A stretch of DNA of 64,000 nt from Aurifilum marmelostoma (Eukaryota; Ascomycota; Sordariomycetes; Diaporthales; Cryphonectriaceae): contig JAMXSV010000023.1 in NCBI GenBank assembly GCA_027559495.1, forward strand, positions 124,001 through 188,000, read 5' to 3'. Shown here in pieces: positions 1 through 10,775 of this stretch; positions within the stretch are counted from its first letter, which is position 1, and each line of letters opens with the position of its first letter. The translations under genes were made by a program, and so were the position numbers. Below the pieces are notes generated by a model that had not been told where the DNA came from, did not search any database, and saw only the letters and a program-made list of their open reading frames with translations.

Positions 1-439
1 ATCAACATGACCGGGATCTGGACTGAGAACTGCTCTCTATGTTCACAAGAGATCTTGATCTAGGACAGCTGAGAGCATGTCGTAATGATTAATAAATTTT
101 AATTTTAAAAAAATAAGAAAAGGGACGCAAGCAAATGATACCCCATCAATACCAACCTGCTCTTCCTTCTCATCTTTGTTGGAACCGTGAAATCATGATG
201 AATCGCGGTTGGCACCCGCTCTTGACAACATATCTCTTGTAAACTCTTTCTTTTCTACGTGACGAAGCCTCCAAAAAGAATAAACAAAATGAATTCTCGG
301 GCAAGTCTCGCGAATTGCAACACCCATGCTGTGCCCTTTTTCCCTTGCTTGGCTTTTCCATGAACGCCGAAAACGCCACCATGCTGAACGCGCAATGCCC
401 CTCCCTCGTCCGCCTCGCAGCACCCGCGGCGTGGGTTCA
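1..439. other. Downstream flank of RLP24, no gene seen
   Basis: AT-rich sequence with an A-rich tract near positions 97-122 lies beyond the RLP24 stop codon. It probably holds the RLP24 3' UTR and terminator. Open frames crossing it are short, or are antisense and alternative frames of the GC-rich RLP24 tail. Confidence 0.5.
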
Positions 440-1455
440 TCAGTCCATGTCCATGTCGTCGTCCTCGTCGAAGCCGTCGTCGTCGACATCGTCGTCGTCC
501 TCGTCCGCACCATCCTCGCCGACCGCCCTGCCGCCGACCTGCTCGACCTCCTCCACCACGTCGCCCTCCGTCGTGATCCTCCTCCTGCGGACCTCGCCGC
601 CAAACACCTTGGCCACGTTCTTCCTCTTCTTCCCGGCGGCCGCCGCCTCGGCCTCCGCGGCGCCCTCCTCCGCCTCGAGCCTCTTGCGCTCGCTGGCCCG
701 CATGACGGGGAGCAGGTGCTCGTGCTCGGCGACCAGCTTGCGCGCCTCGCGCAGCTCCTGGGCGCGGCGGCCCGCCATGCGCTGCTTGTAGAAGACGCGC
801 TCGCGCCGCTGCCGGATCTCCGAGATGCGCTCCATCGCCTTGAGCGTCTTCTGGACCAGCTCGCGGTCGTACTTGACGGGGACGTTGCGGCGCGCGCCGA
901 ACACCAGCGTCGAGTCCACCGTCATCTCCTTGCCCGCCGCCTTGCGGAACGCCTTGGTCCACTTCAGCTTGCGGGGGTTACGCTTCATCTTGAAGTTCTT
1001 GTGGCATTTTGAGCGCTGTTGGTTCCCTGCTTTGTCAGTCTCTGCTGTCTCTCTTGCTCATGTCTTGTCGTTGCCGTGTGCTTCCGGTCCAATTTGGGGG
1101 GGGGGCGGAGGGGCTCTGTTTTGTCGGTGTGTGGGACGTACGCAAAATCGGAAGACCTTGGCCTGCACCACATTGTCAGCTTCCTCTCTTTCCATCTGCC
1201 GTTGATCAATGTCTTCCAGAGGTCGAAGAGTACGTACATCATTCCTGACAAAGGTGATACCCTTGGAAGGGTAAGCCGGTCGGCTGCTGTGTGGTTGTTA
1301 GAACGTTTGCCCGGTCCCAAGAGTGAACCGTCTGCACTGCGAAGAGCAACTTGCCAAAAGTAACAGGTTTCGATACTACAGAAAATCAATGTCAGTAAGC
1401 ATAATCTCACCAAGCATTACTTGTTTTTTTTTTTCCCCGAAAAAACATACCGCAT
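440..1455 (-). CDS. RLP24: Ribosome biogenesis protein RLP24 (L24e-like)
   Basis: RLP24 is a placeholder for ribosomal protein eL24 on nucleolar pre-60S particles and activates the AAA ATPase Drg1/Afg2 (family knowledge). I infer five exons on the minus strand: 1451-1455, 1355-1375, 1238-1286, 1142-1162 and 440-1015, giving 223 residues. The N-terminus carries the zinc-binding cysteines C6, C9, C32 and C36 (C-x2-C and C-x3-C). The highly conserved KRNPRKLKWTKAFRKAAGKE block follows. The C-terminus is basic, then strongly acidic (D/E run). Branch-like CTAAC/CTGAC elements precede all four acceptors. The first exon codes only ATG plus two bases, and intron 2 (1287-1354) has a GC donor (GCAAGT). 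Starting at the internal Met at 988 would delete the whole zinc finger, so the spliced start is preferred. It is divergent from PAM18. Confidence 0.92.
1287..1354 (-). other. GC-AG intron in RLP24
   Basis: The 68 nt intron begins GCAAGT instead of GTRAGT. It contains a TCTAAC branch-like element and ends CACACAG. Splicing here rejoins codon C9 of the zinc finger in the correct phase. Confidence 0.8.
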
Positions 1456-1823
1456 TTTTGAAGAATCAAGTGCGCTCGAATATCCCCGGTACAGAAAGAA
1501 AGAAAAAAAAGGAAAAGGGGGAGGTTGTTGTAAACGAACTCTTCTCGTTAGAAAAGCGAGGCGAACTCGAACTATTCAGAATCAAAAGTCGGAAGGCCCT
1601 GAAAATTTAAAGCGGGTTCCGATAGGCTCTCGGCCAATCGATAAGCAATCCTGCTCCGCGGCGGGCAAGTCGCCATCCCCATCGGGCCCGACGTCAAGTC
1701 TGAGGAAGAAAAAGTGCTTGCATCTTCTTAGCCCACGTTACTTGCCCTCTCGTTCCTCTCTTGCCCAGCTCGCTCATTCTCTCTGTCTCTCTCAAAGGCC
1801 AGACACTTCCCATCCGGATAAAG
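1456..1823. promoter_or_regulatory. Divergent promoter RLP24 / PAM18
   Basis: This 368 bp gap separates the start codons of two divergent nuclear genes. It contains A-rich and CT-rich tracts, including a pyrimidine-rich stretch just upstream of PAM18 near 1740-1800. That is typical of fungal core promoters and 5' UTRs. No specific factor site is assigned. Confidence 0.55.
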
Positions 1824-2312
1824 ATGGCGTCCGCACTTGTATGGGGCACAGGCATCGCCGCCGCCGCATTCCTCGTATGATCCCTCCCCTTCGCATCTGC
1901 GCAACGAAACTCCCGGAGGGTGAATGACCACGTACTGACCAGGGATACTTTACTCTCCTTTTAAACAGGGCCGCGCAGGCATGATCGCATGGCGGAGATC
2001 CCGTGGTGGCGTCGGCGCCATGGGCCAGGCTTTCTACAAAGGCGGCTTCGAACCCCGCATGAACAGGAAGGAGGCATCCCTCATCCTGTCGCTCAAGTTA
2101 GTAACATCATAAAGCTTTGTTCCATGTCTCTCGAGTCTTCGGAGCTGACGAGCCTTTTCTTCTCCTCCAGCGAACGCGCCATTACCAAAGAGAAGGTCCG
2201 GAAGGCACACCGTACGCTCATGCTTCTCAACCATCCGGATCGAGGCGGCAGTCCATATCTAGCGACCAAGGTGAACGAGGCAAAAGAGTTCTTGGAGAAG
2301 ACTGCGTCATGA
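1824..2312 (+). CDS. PAM18: Mitochondrial import J-protein Pam18/Tim14
   Basis: Pam18 is the J-protein of the TIM23-associated import motor; it stimulates mtHsp70 at the matrix side of the inner membrane. I infer three exons (1824-1874, 1969-2096, 2171-2312) giving 106 residues. The N-terminus has a short hydrophobic segment (about residues 4-22). A glycine-rich linker with the YKGGFEPRMNRKEA motif typical of Tim14 follows. The J-domain carries HPD at residues 81-83 followed by RGGSPY. Length fits the short fungal and animal form (about 105-116 residues) rather than the longer yeast protein. The start has a good context (AAGATGGCG). Introns are 94 and 74 nt with AG acceptors. Confidence 0.93.
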
Positions 2313-2752
2313 TGAGCATGGACCAGCGAGGATGTAAATTGGGTTTCCCGTGTATATTGTGGATGGATGGTGTATCAACAGAAAAGAAAAAACCATAGCA
2401 TTGGCGTTTCGGGCATCGGGATCTTTGACAGGAAACAGGGGCTATGAAGGGTCTGGTTTGAAAGATTTGCTGAGAACTGGGTCTACCTCACATCTCCAGA
2501 TCAAGCATGCAAGGGAAAAGTAAGGTCTCTACTCAAAAACATCTCAAGACTTCTCAGCCTCCAATTCTCCCAAGGAACCTTGTTCAGACCTTCGAAAGTG
2601 GCTTGTTTCAAGGGCTCTGTGACCTTCTGGGTCCGAGCATGAATGCAAACGACGGAGAGCCTTCACCCACTGTCAACGATCTGCTCACCCAGACAATCCT
2701 ATATTGCCAACCCAAGCAGGCTAATATTATCCAGTCATTTCTCCTTTACCCT
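2313..2752. other. Convergent 3' region PAM18 / GFD2-like, no gene seen
   Basis: The 440 bp region lies between the 3' ends of two convergent genes and should contain both terminators. I saw no conserved coding sequence. The plus-strand open frame that continues to 2905 overlies the last exon of the opposite gene. Confidence 0.5.
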
Positions 2753-4771
2753 TCAAGATGCCTTCAGGCTGGCATTGGGGTCGATCAGAGGAGGTACAGG
2801 ACCGCCATCAGAGGCCTCACCTCCAGAGCTCCATCCATCATCCATGAGAGGGTCGACATATCCCTTGTGACTAGAACCACGAGTGGTGTTAGCAAGCTGA
2901 CTTGACAATGAGAACATGCTTGAGGCACTCACTCCTTCTCAGGTTGAGGTTCCTGCGCGAGACTCTCCTGCCGCTTGCGGACCGCGAGGGCCAGTAGGGA
3001 TTGGAGGGTCAGCACGCTGTCATTGCCTGCATTGTGCAGGAAAGCGTATGGGATCTCGAGATTGCTCAGGACATTGGACAGGCTCTGGGGATTCGCCAGC
3101 TTTCCCCAGTGCTGTTGCAATTTTTGGTTGTCCACGATCTCCTTGAGGCCGGGCAGCTCGTGTACGTCAACATTAATGACGAACAGGAGCTCCGTATCCT
3201 GGTGGATGTCATGACCAACCAAGATGACTTTGCGAGGCTTGCCCGTGGCGGGATCCTTGGGTGTCAGGATGTCCAGACAGGCCTTCTCGATGCTGTCGAT
3301 GCTCACAAGTTCGGACACGCTATGGCAGCAATCTCAGCACGGGCTTAGCACACCATGGAACATCGGCACCCTCAAACGACGTACAGGATAGGACAAGTAC
3401 TCACCCGTACTGGAACTGCTCGGGACAACCTCGAACATAAGTTCGGTTCCTGTATTGCTTGTACTCCTTGATGCGCAGGTGACGGCTCTGGATCAGCGAA
3501 AACCAGTTTTCACCACCCTGGCCGGGAGCAACGCTCCGAATGTCGCGGGTATTCAGGATGGCAAAACCAACCTCGGTCACCAACTTGGGGATCCTCTCAT
3601 AGGTCTCGATGTCGACACAAATGAAAACCACGTCGTCCTCGGGGGTGTACGGCGCGGGAGCATCGACGTCAAGAACGAGCTTGTTGGCGGGCTCTACCTG
3701 GCCAAGGAAATCTGAAGAGAGACACATCAGCCAACACTTCGTGGTACAAATTACAGCGAACAGAGGAGGTGGCAACTTACCATCGTGGTTCTGCGCAGAC
3801 GCAGTCTTCTGACGCAGGCCCAGATATCGCTGCACGCGCTTTGTGGCCTGGCCCCAGGCCTTGTGGTTGCTGTATCGCTTCAGCGCGTTCTGCTTGCTTC
3901 GTCCCTTGCCCTTTCCCTTGCCACCCACCCAGCTCTCCTTGACCCGCTTCAAAGTGGCCGCAAACTCGTCTCTCTGGATCTCGGGGACGATGTCCAGGTC
4001 GTCCTCGGGATCAGGCAGGGGCATGGAGCTGATGAGCTTCCTGTAAGACGCCAAGCAGGTGGTACGACCCAGGTAGCGAGGCTTGGGTGTCGACAGTCTA
4101 CCAAAGTGGTGGAAGAAGCTGGCCTCGTTGGCACCGTCGGGAATCTTGAGTGCGAGCTTGTGCTTCTTGTTGATGAGACGCAGGTAGGCTTCGAGCTGTG
4201 TGGTCGGGACGAACAAGATCGGGTCATCGTCGAGGTCCTCAGGGTCGTACAGGTAGAAGAAATCCCAGCTCTGGCAGAGGAGCAAATTGTCGGGCTCGAA
4301 GTATGGCTCTACCTTCGGGGTGTTGGCCTTGCCGACGTAGAGCTCAACGTAGCGCAGCAGGAACTTCCAGGGAACAAAGGCGTCCTTCGCGCCCGACTCG
4401 TCGCCCATCTTCAGGCCGAGGTCGTTGAAAGCCTCGGCGTCGAGCTTAGCCAGCTCAGCAGTGCTCTTCTGAGCCGAGTTGAAGTTGGTCCTGGCCCCAT
4501 CTGCGTTGACAGCGTTTCGAACAAACATCTCTGACTCGCTCTCGTCTGACCAGTCGAGCTCATCTGTTTTCGAAGGGCGAGGGTGTTTGGGTTCGCGCTG
4601 CACGCAGCCGGTGGGAGTTGATTGAGAAGCGGGGCGTGAGGTAGATGAAGAGGTCGAGGGAGCTGGTCCTTCCTCTGGCTTGGGGTGAGTCACCCTCCAT
4701 TCGAGGCCAGCCTGTCGAAACTTCTCAAGAAGCTCTTCGACAGAGAGTTTCTGGCTCTGTCCTGGTGCCAT
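2753..4771 (-). CDS. GFD2/YDR514C-like protein with DEDDh exonuclease fold
   Basis: The protein resembles the fungal GFD2/YDR514C family; yeast Gfd2 is a genetic partner of the mRNA-export helicase Dbp5. I infer four exons: 3781-4771, 3405-3711, 2933-3319 and 2753-2870, giving 600 residues. Residues about 1-110 look disordered. A conserved central part follows. The C-terminal domain has all five residues of a DEDDh 3'-5' exonuclease: D364 and E366 (CVDIETYE), D474 (GHDIHQD), and H528 and D533 (HNAGND). The last intron (2871-2932, 62 nt) has a GCTAAC branch. Without that splice, the protein stops at 2929 with 562 residues. Catalysis is inferred from the motif only. The gene is convergent with PAM18. 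Confidence 0.8.
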
Positions 4772-6946
4772 GTTTGCAGGAGAAGTCGACAGAGTATGTT
4801 ATGGAGGGGACAAGAACCACTCTACTGTCGAGTGGCCAGCAGCAGCTGGTACTGTTTGATTATGAAGGCGTTGAGCTTGAAAAGATATTGAGAAGCTCAG
4901 AGGTACCTGGGTCTGGCTGACAGACTTAGACGAAGCTGGGATATCAATCTGTGCATGAAACGTTGCTTGGGGATACCAGAAGGCTGCTGGTATTTGTTTG
5001 TGTGTTTTATTGCTGATGGGGGAGAAAGAATGCAATAGCAAAGAGCTCGTGATCAACAGGTAGGCCCCAGAATAGTGAGCATGCTATGGGGCTTCGAAAC
5101 AACAGGAGATAGCGTCTGGGTAGGAGAAGCGCCTAGATGTGGTTGCCTGGGTAGGTGTAGGATGGACACTTGCCTTCTTGCCCCCTCTGCGCCCATTTGC
5201 ATCAGACAGTCCTTTGTACCAGGCACCCTCCATTTTCTTTAGTCAATGATGCTTTTGTGAACACAGCATTGATGTCTGGAAATACCAACATTTCAATGCT
5301 TATACAGGCTCATAGTTTTAGCTTTGGGTCTTCCTTTCAGAAGGTCACCAATTGTCATCCATCCTCATCAGCCCTCTTCTGATCGAGCTGCCCATGCTCA
5401 TTGACAACCTGCCACTATGAGCAAGACGTATGCTGGGTTTCCATCATCCCAGCAGAATGAGAACCCCACTGGCAATATCCTGAAGTGTTCATATCAAAAT
5501 CAATCAAGCCCTCATTAACCTTCTTTATAATAGGAGGAAAAGTATCATTGTTGATTTTCTTTTCTGTTTCTTTTAGCTGCACCTCGTAACCTCACTTTGT
5601 CCTCAAAGACATCTGGCTCACCTCAAGGCCTACCAACCACTACCTTGGAGCCCAAAATGATCGAGTTTCTCTGTAGCCCAACTCATTCTGGCCCTTCCCG
5701 TCTTTCGAGCGATACAGATATGTTCGGTCGCAAGCTGCAGAGATGAATCGTGAGAACGTGCTGACATTGCTCAAAAGGCTATGTCGGCGTCGAGTGTGCA
5801 GTAATCTGGTGATATCGAAGGTGCAGAAAAATACCCAACACGGGCGCATGGCTCAGTGACCGCTGTAGCTAAGCAAGATAGGTTTAGGAATACACATATC
5901 ACGGGATTGCGGAAAGCTGCATAGCGCTGTAAACGAGAACACGAGTATTACCAGAGGGGCAATAAAATACATGGAACCCCGGCTTGGTCTGCCCATGATT
6001 GGTCGGACGCGTGGACTGCTACAATATTGGCACGATCGATCCCTGAATAGAAGCAGAAGTTGCGTACGGCGACATGACACATGGGAATCCACTCACGTGC
6101 AGGATGCAGAACAAGAGAACGTCATTTGGCGGCGAAAGATCAACGGTTTCTTTTGCAGGCTAGCGAGCGAAACTCCCCAGAACCCTGAAACTACCATTCC
6201 ACCGTGGCCATCCCGAAAAAAAAAAAAAAGGTTGACTTGTTTTTGTTCTTTCTTCTTTTTCCTCCTCTTTCTCTGCCACTTGCATGGCAATACGTGCAAT
6301 CATGCTTTATTGCCGTATGGGGTATTCTCCTCACAGCATCATTCAATCATTATTCAGGCATTCGCCCGACGAGTCACCTGCCGTTTTGCCAATCGTCTTT
6401 CATCACAACCTTGAAATCGCGAAGACAAGTCTTTGTCAATTATGGACGCGAACTTCTCCAAAGGATAGTGACAGAAAGCGGCATTGGTCTTTGCCCTTAG
6501 GCAAGGGGAAAATTGAGTTGTTGAAGTCTCCAGGACGAAAACAAAGGGAATGTGTTGAAGATGTCGAGAATGACATGTAGTGGTGGGCCGGCAACTTGAG
6601 AGCGAGCCCTCTGGCCTATCCATATGGCTCTCCAATGCGCAAGTAAGTGGTGTCGTAGTATGCAGCCTGAAGACGCATGAAGGGTGAGTGGGTCCGATTT
6701 CCCAGGGGAAAGCCTCCCGATACAATGAAATGGTGATTCGTGTATTTCCCCCCTTGGGACCAGGACGCCATAAAGTTGAGTTGTTGTTCCAGAGGTCGCC
6801 GCCTCGATCGAGGTATGATATGGTTGCATCCTGAGCTGCCCCACCCTGGTGAAAATAATAAAGAATAAAAGCCGACCTCCAGCCACAAAATTGCCGAAAT
6901 CATGGATTAACGCCGTCGCCATGCAATGATTAGTTTGTTGTTGTTT
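4772..6946. other. Intergenic region, no gene seen
   Basis: About 2.2 kb separates the GFD2-like start codon from the 3' end of STB3. It should hold the GFD2-like promoter and the STB3 3' UTR. It contains a poly-A run near 6215-6228 beside a pyrimidine-rich tract. Open frames here are short, mutually overlapping and have no recognisable motifs. Confidence 0.5.
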
Positions 6947-8056
6947 TTATACAGAACCGAGACTCAGGAGAGCCTCGATAGCCTCCCGCTCCTGCGCATC
7001 GGGTTTGACAGCGAGTGCTGCATAGTTCAAGTTGTTCGCACGAGGAGCCTTGACCATGCCAGAAGAGGTGAAACGGGGCGGAAAGGTGCCTGGACGACCA
7101 GCCGACTGGGAATACGAGGCGGCGCGCAAGCCAGCGGCTCCAATCGCGGCCCAGTCCTCTTCATCAGTGACATCCTCCGGGTCGTCCATGGGGATATCGT
7201 CGTCGTCGTCTGGGGCCTCGGAGCAGGACACGGAGGCAGAGCCGTCCAGTGACATATTGTCAGCATGATCCTCGTCCATATGGAACGCCCGATCGTCGTG
7301 GGAGAAGACTGGCGAGTCGCGCATGCTCGATAGAGACCCGCCTATACGCGTCCGCTCGTTACTCCAGGTCGCCCCTCCCGCGATAGGAATGGCAGACATG
7401 TACGGGGGAGATGGATCGTGGGCCATGTGAGCCGTGGGGTCGCGCGCTGGCTGACCTCTGCGGCGGGCATCCCACCGCCCCCAGCCGACCTTCTCAAAAA
7501 TCACGTCACCGTTCAGACCGCCACCCTCACCGCCGCTGCCTCGACCCTCCAATGCGCCGACCACAAGCCTCCGAGCCTTGGCCGGCGCCACACCAGCGAA
7601 ACCCGGGACGGATGTGGTCAGGTAACCCGTGATGTGCCGAATGGCGAGCGGGCCGTGATTCAACAGGATCTCTGGGAGGTGGTATTTCGCGAGCATGGCT
7701 GGCGTCAGAGCGCCGACAGGGTCGTCGGGCGGAGAGTCGAGGCAGGCATGCGCGCCGTTGGCGGACTGGGGGTGGTCCTCGGTGTCGTGGAGATCAAGGT
7801 GCGGAACGCCGGGTTCGAACTTGGCCTTGAGCAGCTGGGCGCGCAACCCGTGGGGATGCAAGCCAGGGGACACGGAGTTGGGAGGGGTGGGAAGAGGTAA
7901 AGGGTCAGATCGTGTCACAGGAACACTCTGGGCCGCTACATCAGTTAAGTTGTCTCGGCCAGAGGTCGCCTGGATATCGCGAGCAGCAGATGCCATGGAT
8001 GCCATATCGATGGTGCTTCGAGGAAACAAAAGGTGTCTCTGATGACGCGAAGACAC
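6947..8056 (-). CDS. STB3: Sin3-binding protein STB3
   Basis: Stb3 binds the Sin3 corepressor; in yeast it recognises the RRPE element of ribosome-biogenesis promoters and represses them when nutrients are poor. One uninterrupted frame gives 369 residues from 8056. The second Met at 8003-8005 (MASMASAARD) is the more likely start, giving 352 residues. A Ser/Pro N-terminal stretch ends in PTPPNSVSPGLHPHG. The conserved block follows: TPAMLAKYHLPEILLNHGPL, then HITGYLTTSVPGFAGVAPAK, then FEKVGWGRWDAR. The C-terminal half is acidic and low-complexity (DDDDDIPMDD) and ends EAIEALLSLGSV. If RLP24, MAK11 and other biogenesis genes carry RRPE elements, Stb3 would be an expected regulator; that is inference. 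Confidence 0.85.
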   Translation of the reverse strand: MSSRHQRHLLFPRSTIDMASMASAARDIQATSGRDNLTDVAAQSVPVTRSDPLPLPTPPNSVSPGLHPHGLRAQLLKAKFEPGVPHLDLHDTEDHPQSANGAHACLDSPPDDPVGALTPAMLAKYHLPEILLNHGPLAIRHITGYLTTSVPGFAGVAPAKARRLVVGALEGRGSGGEGGGLNGDVIFEKVGWGRWDARRRGQPARDPTAHMAHDPSPPYMSAIPIAGGATWSNERTRIGGSLSSMRDSPVFSHDDRAFHMDEDHADNMSLDGSASVSCSEAPDDDDDIPMDDPEDVTDEEDWAAIGAAGLRAASYSQSAGRPGTFPPRFTSSGMVKAPRANNLNYAALAVKPDAQEREAIEALLSLGSV

Positions 8057-8510
8057 ACGTTAGTGATGACGAATGGGTGGACGAAGAGGAGAGAGGAAAA
8101 GAGAAAGAACGAGAGAGAATGGAGGGTGTATATGGAAGTACACGCCGACTTGTATATAATTTATAGAGGTGACCAGGAAATATGGGGATGAAGGTTGTTG
8201 TAGGTATGATGTTTGTATGGGTGTGAGTCACACGTACCTTGATGCCAGGAAGCGGAGTACCGTGGTGGATGGCAGGTGATAAGTGTCTCTTTGATCTGAT
8301 CGAATAAAGGACGACGGATCAAAAAGGCAGGTTTGACAGGCAGGCTGGCAAGGCTGACGCGATTATCAGTGCTGTGACAGGAGATGACTCTCTTTTGCAA
8401 AATTGCTGGTTGATTCGATCTTTTGTTGTTGTTGGAGGAGGAGGAGGAGAAGGAGGGAGGAGGGACGCGCAGGCCACGGCCATGGCTTGATAGATGTAAT
8501 AACCTAAGCC

Positions 8511-8533
8511 TGGTGGTGGTGGTGGTGGTGGTG
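8511..8533. repeat. (TGG)n microsatellite
   Basis: About seven tandem TGG units lie upstream of STB3, within its presumed leader or promoter. Confidence 0.9.
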
Positions 8534-9780
8534 TACGCAGTAGGCATGGCAGGACGGACAGACAGGGCAAGGATAGGGTGCCTGTTGCGCGTGAGGTGAG
8601 ATCTTGGAAGGGGGGGGTGTGCGCAGAGGAGGATAGCACTGGCCAGGGGGGGGCGGCGGGTGGGAAGGAGGGACTGGGAACTGGGAAGGACGGGTTCGGG
8701 CGGAAGGCAGAGGCGTATCTTTGTTGGCTGGGTGCTCGGCTGGATGACTGAAAGACTGGTCTGGTGGTGATTCGCGTCTGGAGTGTGGTTTGTGCCATGG
8801 CTTGGAATTGCCATCATTGCAGGTGCCCAGCCGATGAGCAAGGGTCAAGTCAAGTACCCTGCCGGTACCTTCCACCCCTGCCGATACGCAGAGACAGGGA
8901 GGAAGGAAGGAGAGGGGGGGTGTCCTTGATAGGCCGGAGACGGCGACGCCTGCTGAATCCAGCCCAGCTCTTAGGGCAGAATAGTCACAGCCACATAAGA
9001 AGACATGTACTTCAAGTAAGCTCGTCTTATTGGCACGTGTTGAGAGAGATGCGAGCCTGACAGGCTGATGATGGATGGATGCGGTATTTGACGGGACCAG
9101 GGAAGAAAGCGATGACCTCAGAAGCCCATACCCAAGCGTCAAGGGCTGTACGGTGGTGGTGGTTAGTATCTTGCATAGTACCAATAGACACCTGACACGA
9201 TGGCCTGCTACGGTACGTACCGCAGTACATAGTACATGGTATCTCGTCACACATTCTTTCATTTTGACCCCCCTCCCCAATCTCTTTGTTGGTCATTGTC
9301 CCGAGACAGGGGATCTGGGATCTGGGATCTTGACAGATACAACAAATACTACAAAGTACATTCTACCCCATGATACGTATTGTTGTCTACTGCAAGAGAG
9401 ACAAAGGGAACTGGGTGCTACCACAGTAGATAGGGTTCCTTGCCCTTGGCTTGGTTTTGCAGTCTGGTGACCCCCCCTCTTGGCCACATTTCCTTGCCCG
9501 TCCCGGCACTCGATATACTATGATATCGCTCTCTCGTGTCCAACACGTCTAGACTAGGTAGACTAACGTCTTGGGAAGATTGCAAGGTCAGGCACGGGTG
9601 CGCCTGCATTTATCGGCATCCACTTGCCCGTCTGTTCCGGTTTACCCCGGGTTAGAGAACCAGCCCGGGGGCCCGGTTTCGGTGGGGTTCTGGGGCCCAG
9701 CGTCCAGCTTCACCTTGCCCAACCCTATCCTCCTGCCTCCTCACCGCATCCTTGGAGCCATCGAGATGTCCCATAGTACA

Positions 9781-9802
9781 TATATACATATATATATATA
9801 TG
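9781..9802. repeat. (TA)n microsatellite
   Basis: A short alternating TA tract with one ACA interruption lies in the gene-free stretch. Confidence 0.85.
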
Positions 9803-10755
9803 TAATGTGTACAGTTTCAAGTCGTGTCCGCATCATGAGACTATCCTGGTCTAGTCGAACCTCTGAAAATACCTGCCATGAAATTGCGCGTAACGGCCAG
9901 CGAGTCACTGGGGCCCCTGACATGAGCCCTGTGCGGTCAGGGCTGCCGCTTCTACACAGTACTAATTCGTCAATCAAACCCCGCAGTCCCCTGCGATTAC
10001 TTGCATGTTTTCACCGAAACTGTATATCTCAAATACATTATAAAGGTGAATTATACTTTGTCACAATACTTATGAATAGAGGACCCTCAGCAAGCATTTC
10101 CTGGCGGCGATCAAGAAGTGCAAGCAGTGTTGTAAGAAACAGACTTGTACTGCTGTTAGGGAAGCTGGCACAAACCGGCAAGAGCCCTAACTAATTGCCT
10201 TGCTCAGTGCTCACGTACTGTAAAGTAGGTAGGTAGCTCATCGCTGTCTCTGTACTCTTGACACCAATGCACATCTTACAACAATTCTATCCTGATGTGA
10301 AGTTGGCATTAGATACTGCTCTATTTAATATTGTCAGGGGCGGACTGTATATTAACCTATCGCATCGCCAAAGCCATGCCATGCTCCTCTGCGCCCCATA
10401 TAATCATGGCTGTTCTGTCCCGGTGGTGTTACTACCGTCAGACATGGAGACTTCCTGAGATGGAATATTCCTCCTTGAGGTTGCTCTTGCATTTGATTGC
10501 GGGTGTTCTGCATCGTCCAATTTCCAGAATTCATGGAAAGCCACTCTCATCACTCGCGCAAATTCAGATATTGTATGGGCCTAAGCCATCATATTTGTAA
10601 CCAGCTTCTAGACCAGGCTGCTCAACTGACCACATACGCATCTAGATCAACCCAATCTCAAACATGGCCTCTCGACTCCTTGTGCCACTTGCTTCGGACT
10701 GCCTTCAAAGCTTTGTTTGGGACGGGAGCTGGACCAAGTGAGCTGAGATTCTCAG

Positions 10756-10775
10756 TCATCATCATCATCATCATC
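10756..10775. repeat. (TCA)n microsatellite
   Basis: More than six tandem TCA units lie in the gene-free stretch. Confidence 0.85.

Noticed and set aside
255..962. Arg/Gly-rich open frame on the minus strand over RLP24
   Set aside because: Alternative frame of the GC-rich RLP24 last exon; RLP24 itself is conserved and explains the region.
2507..2905. Plus-strand open frame of 132 codons
   Set aside because: It overlies the 3' exon of the GFD2-like gene and has no recognisable domain.
9211..9222. CGGTACGTACCG palindrome
   Set aside because: A 12 bp palindrome in GTAC-rich noncoding DNA with no known target gene; too little to call a site.
9571..10194. 207-codon open frame in the 5.8 kb gap
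   Set aside because: No conserved motif, includes a TA microsatellite, and composition is like its noncoding surroundings.
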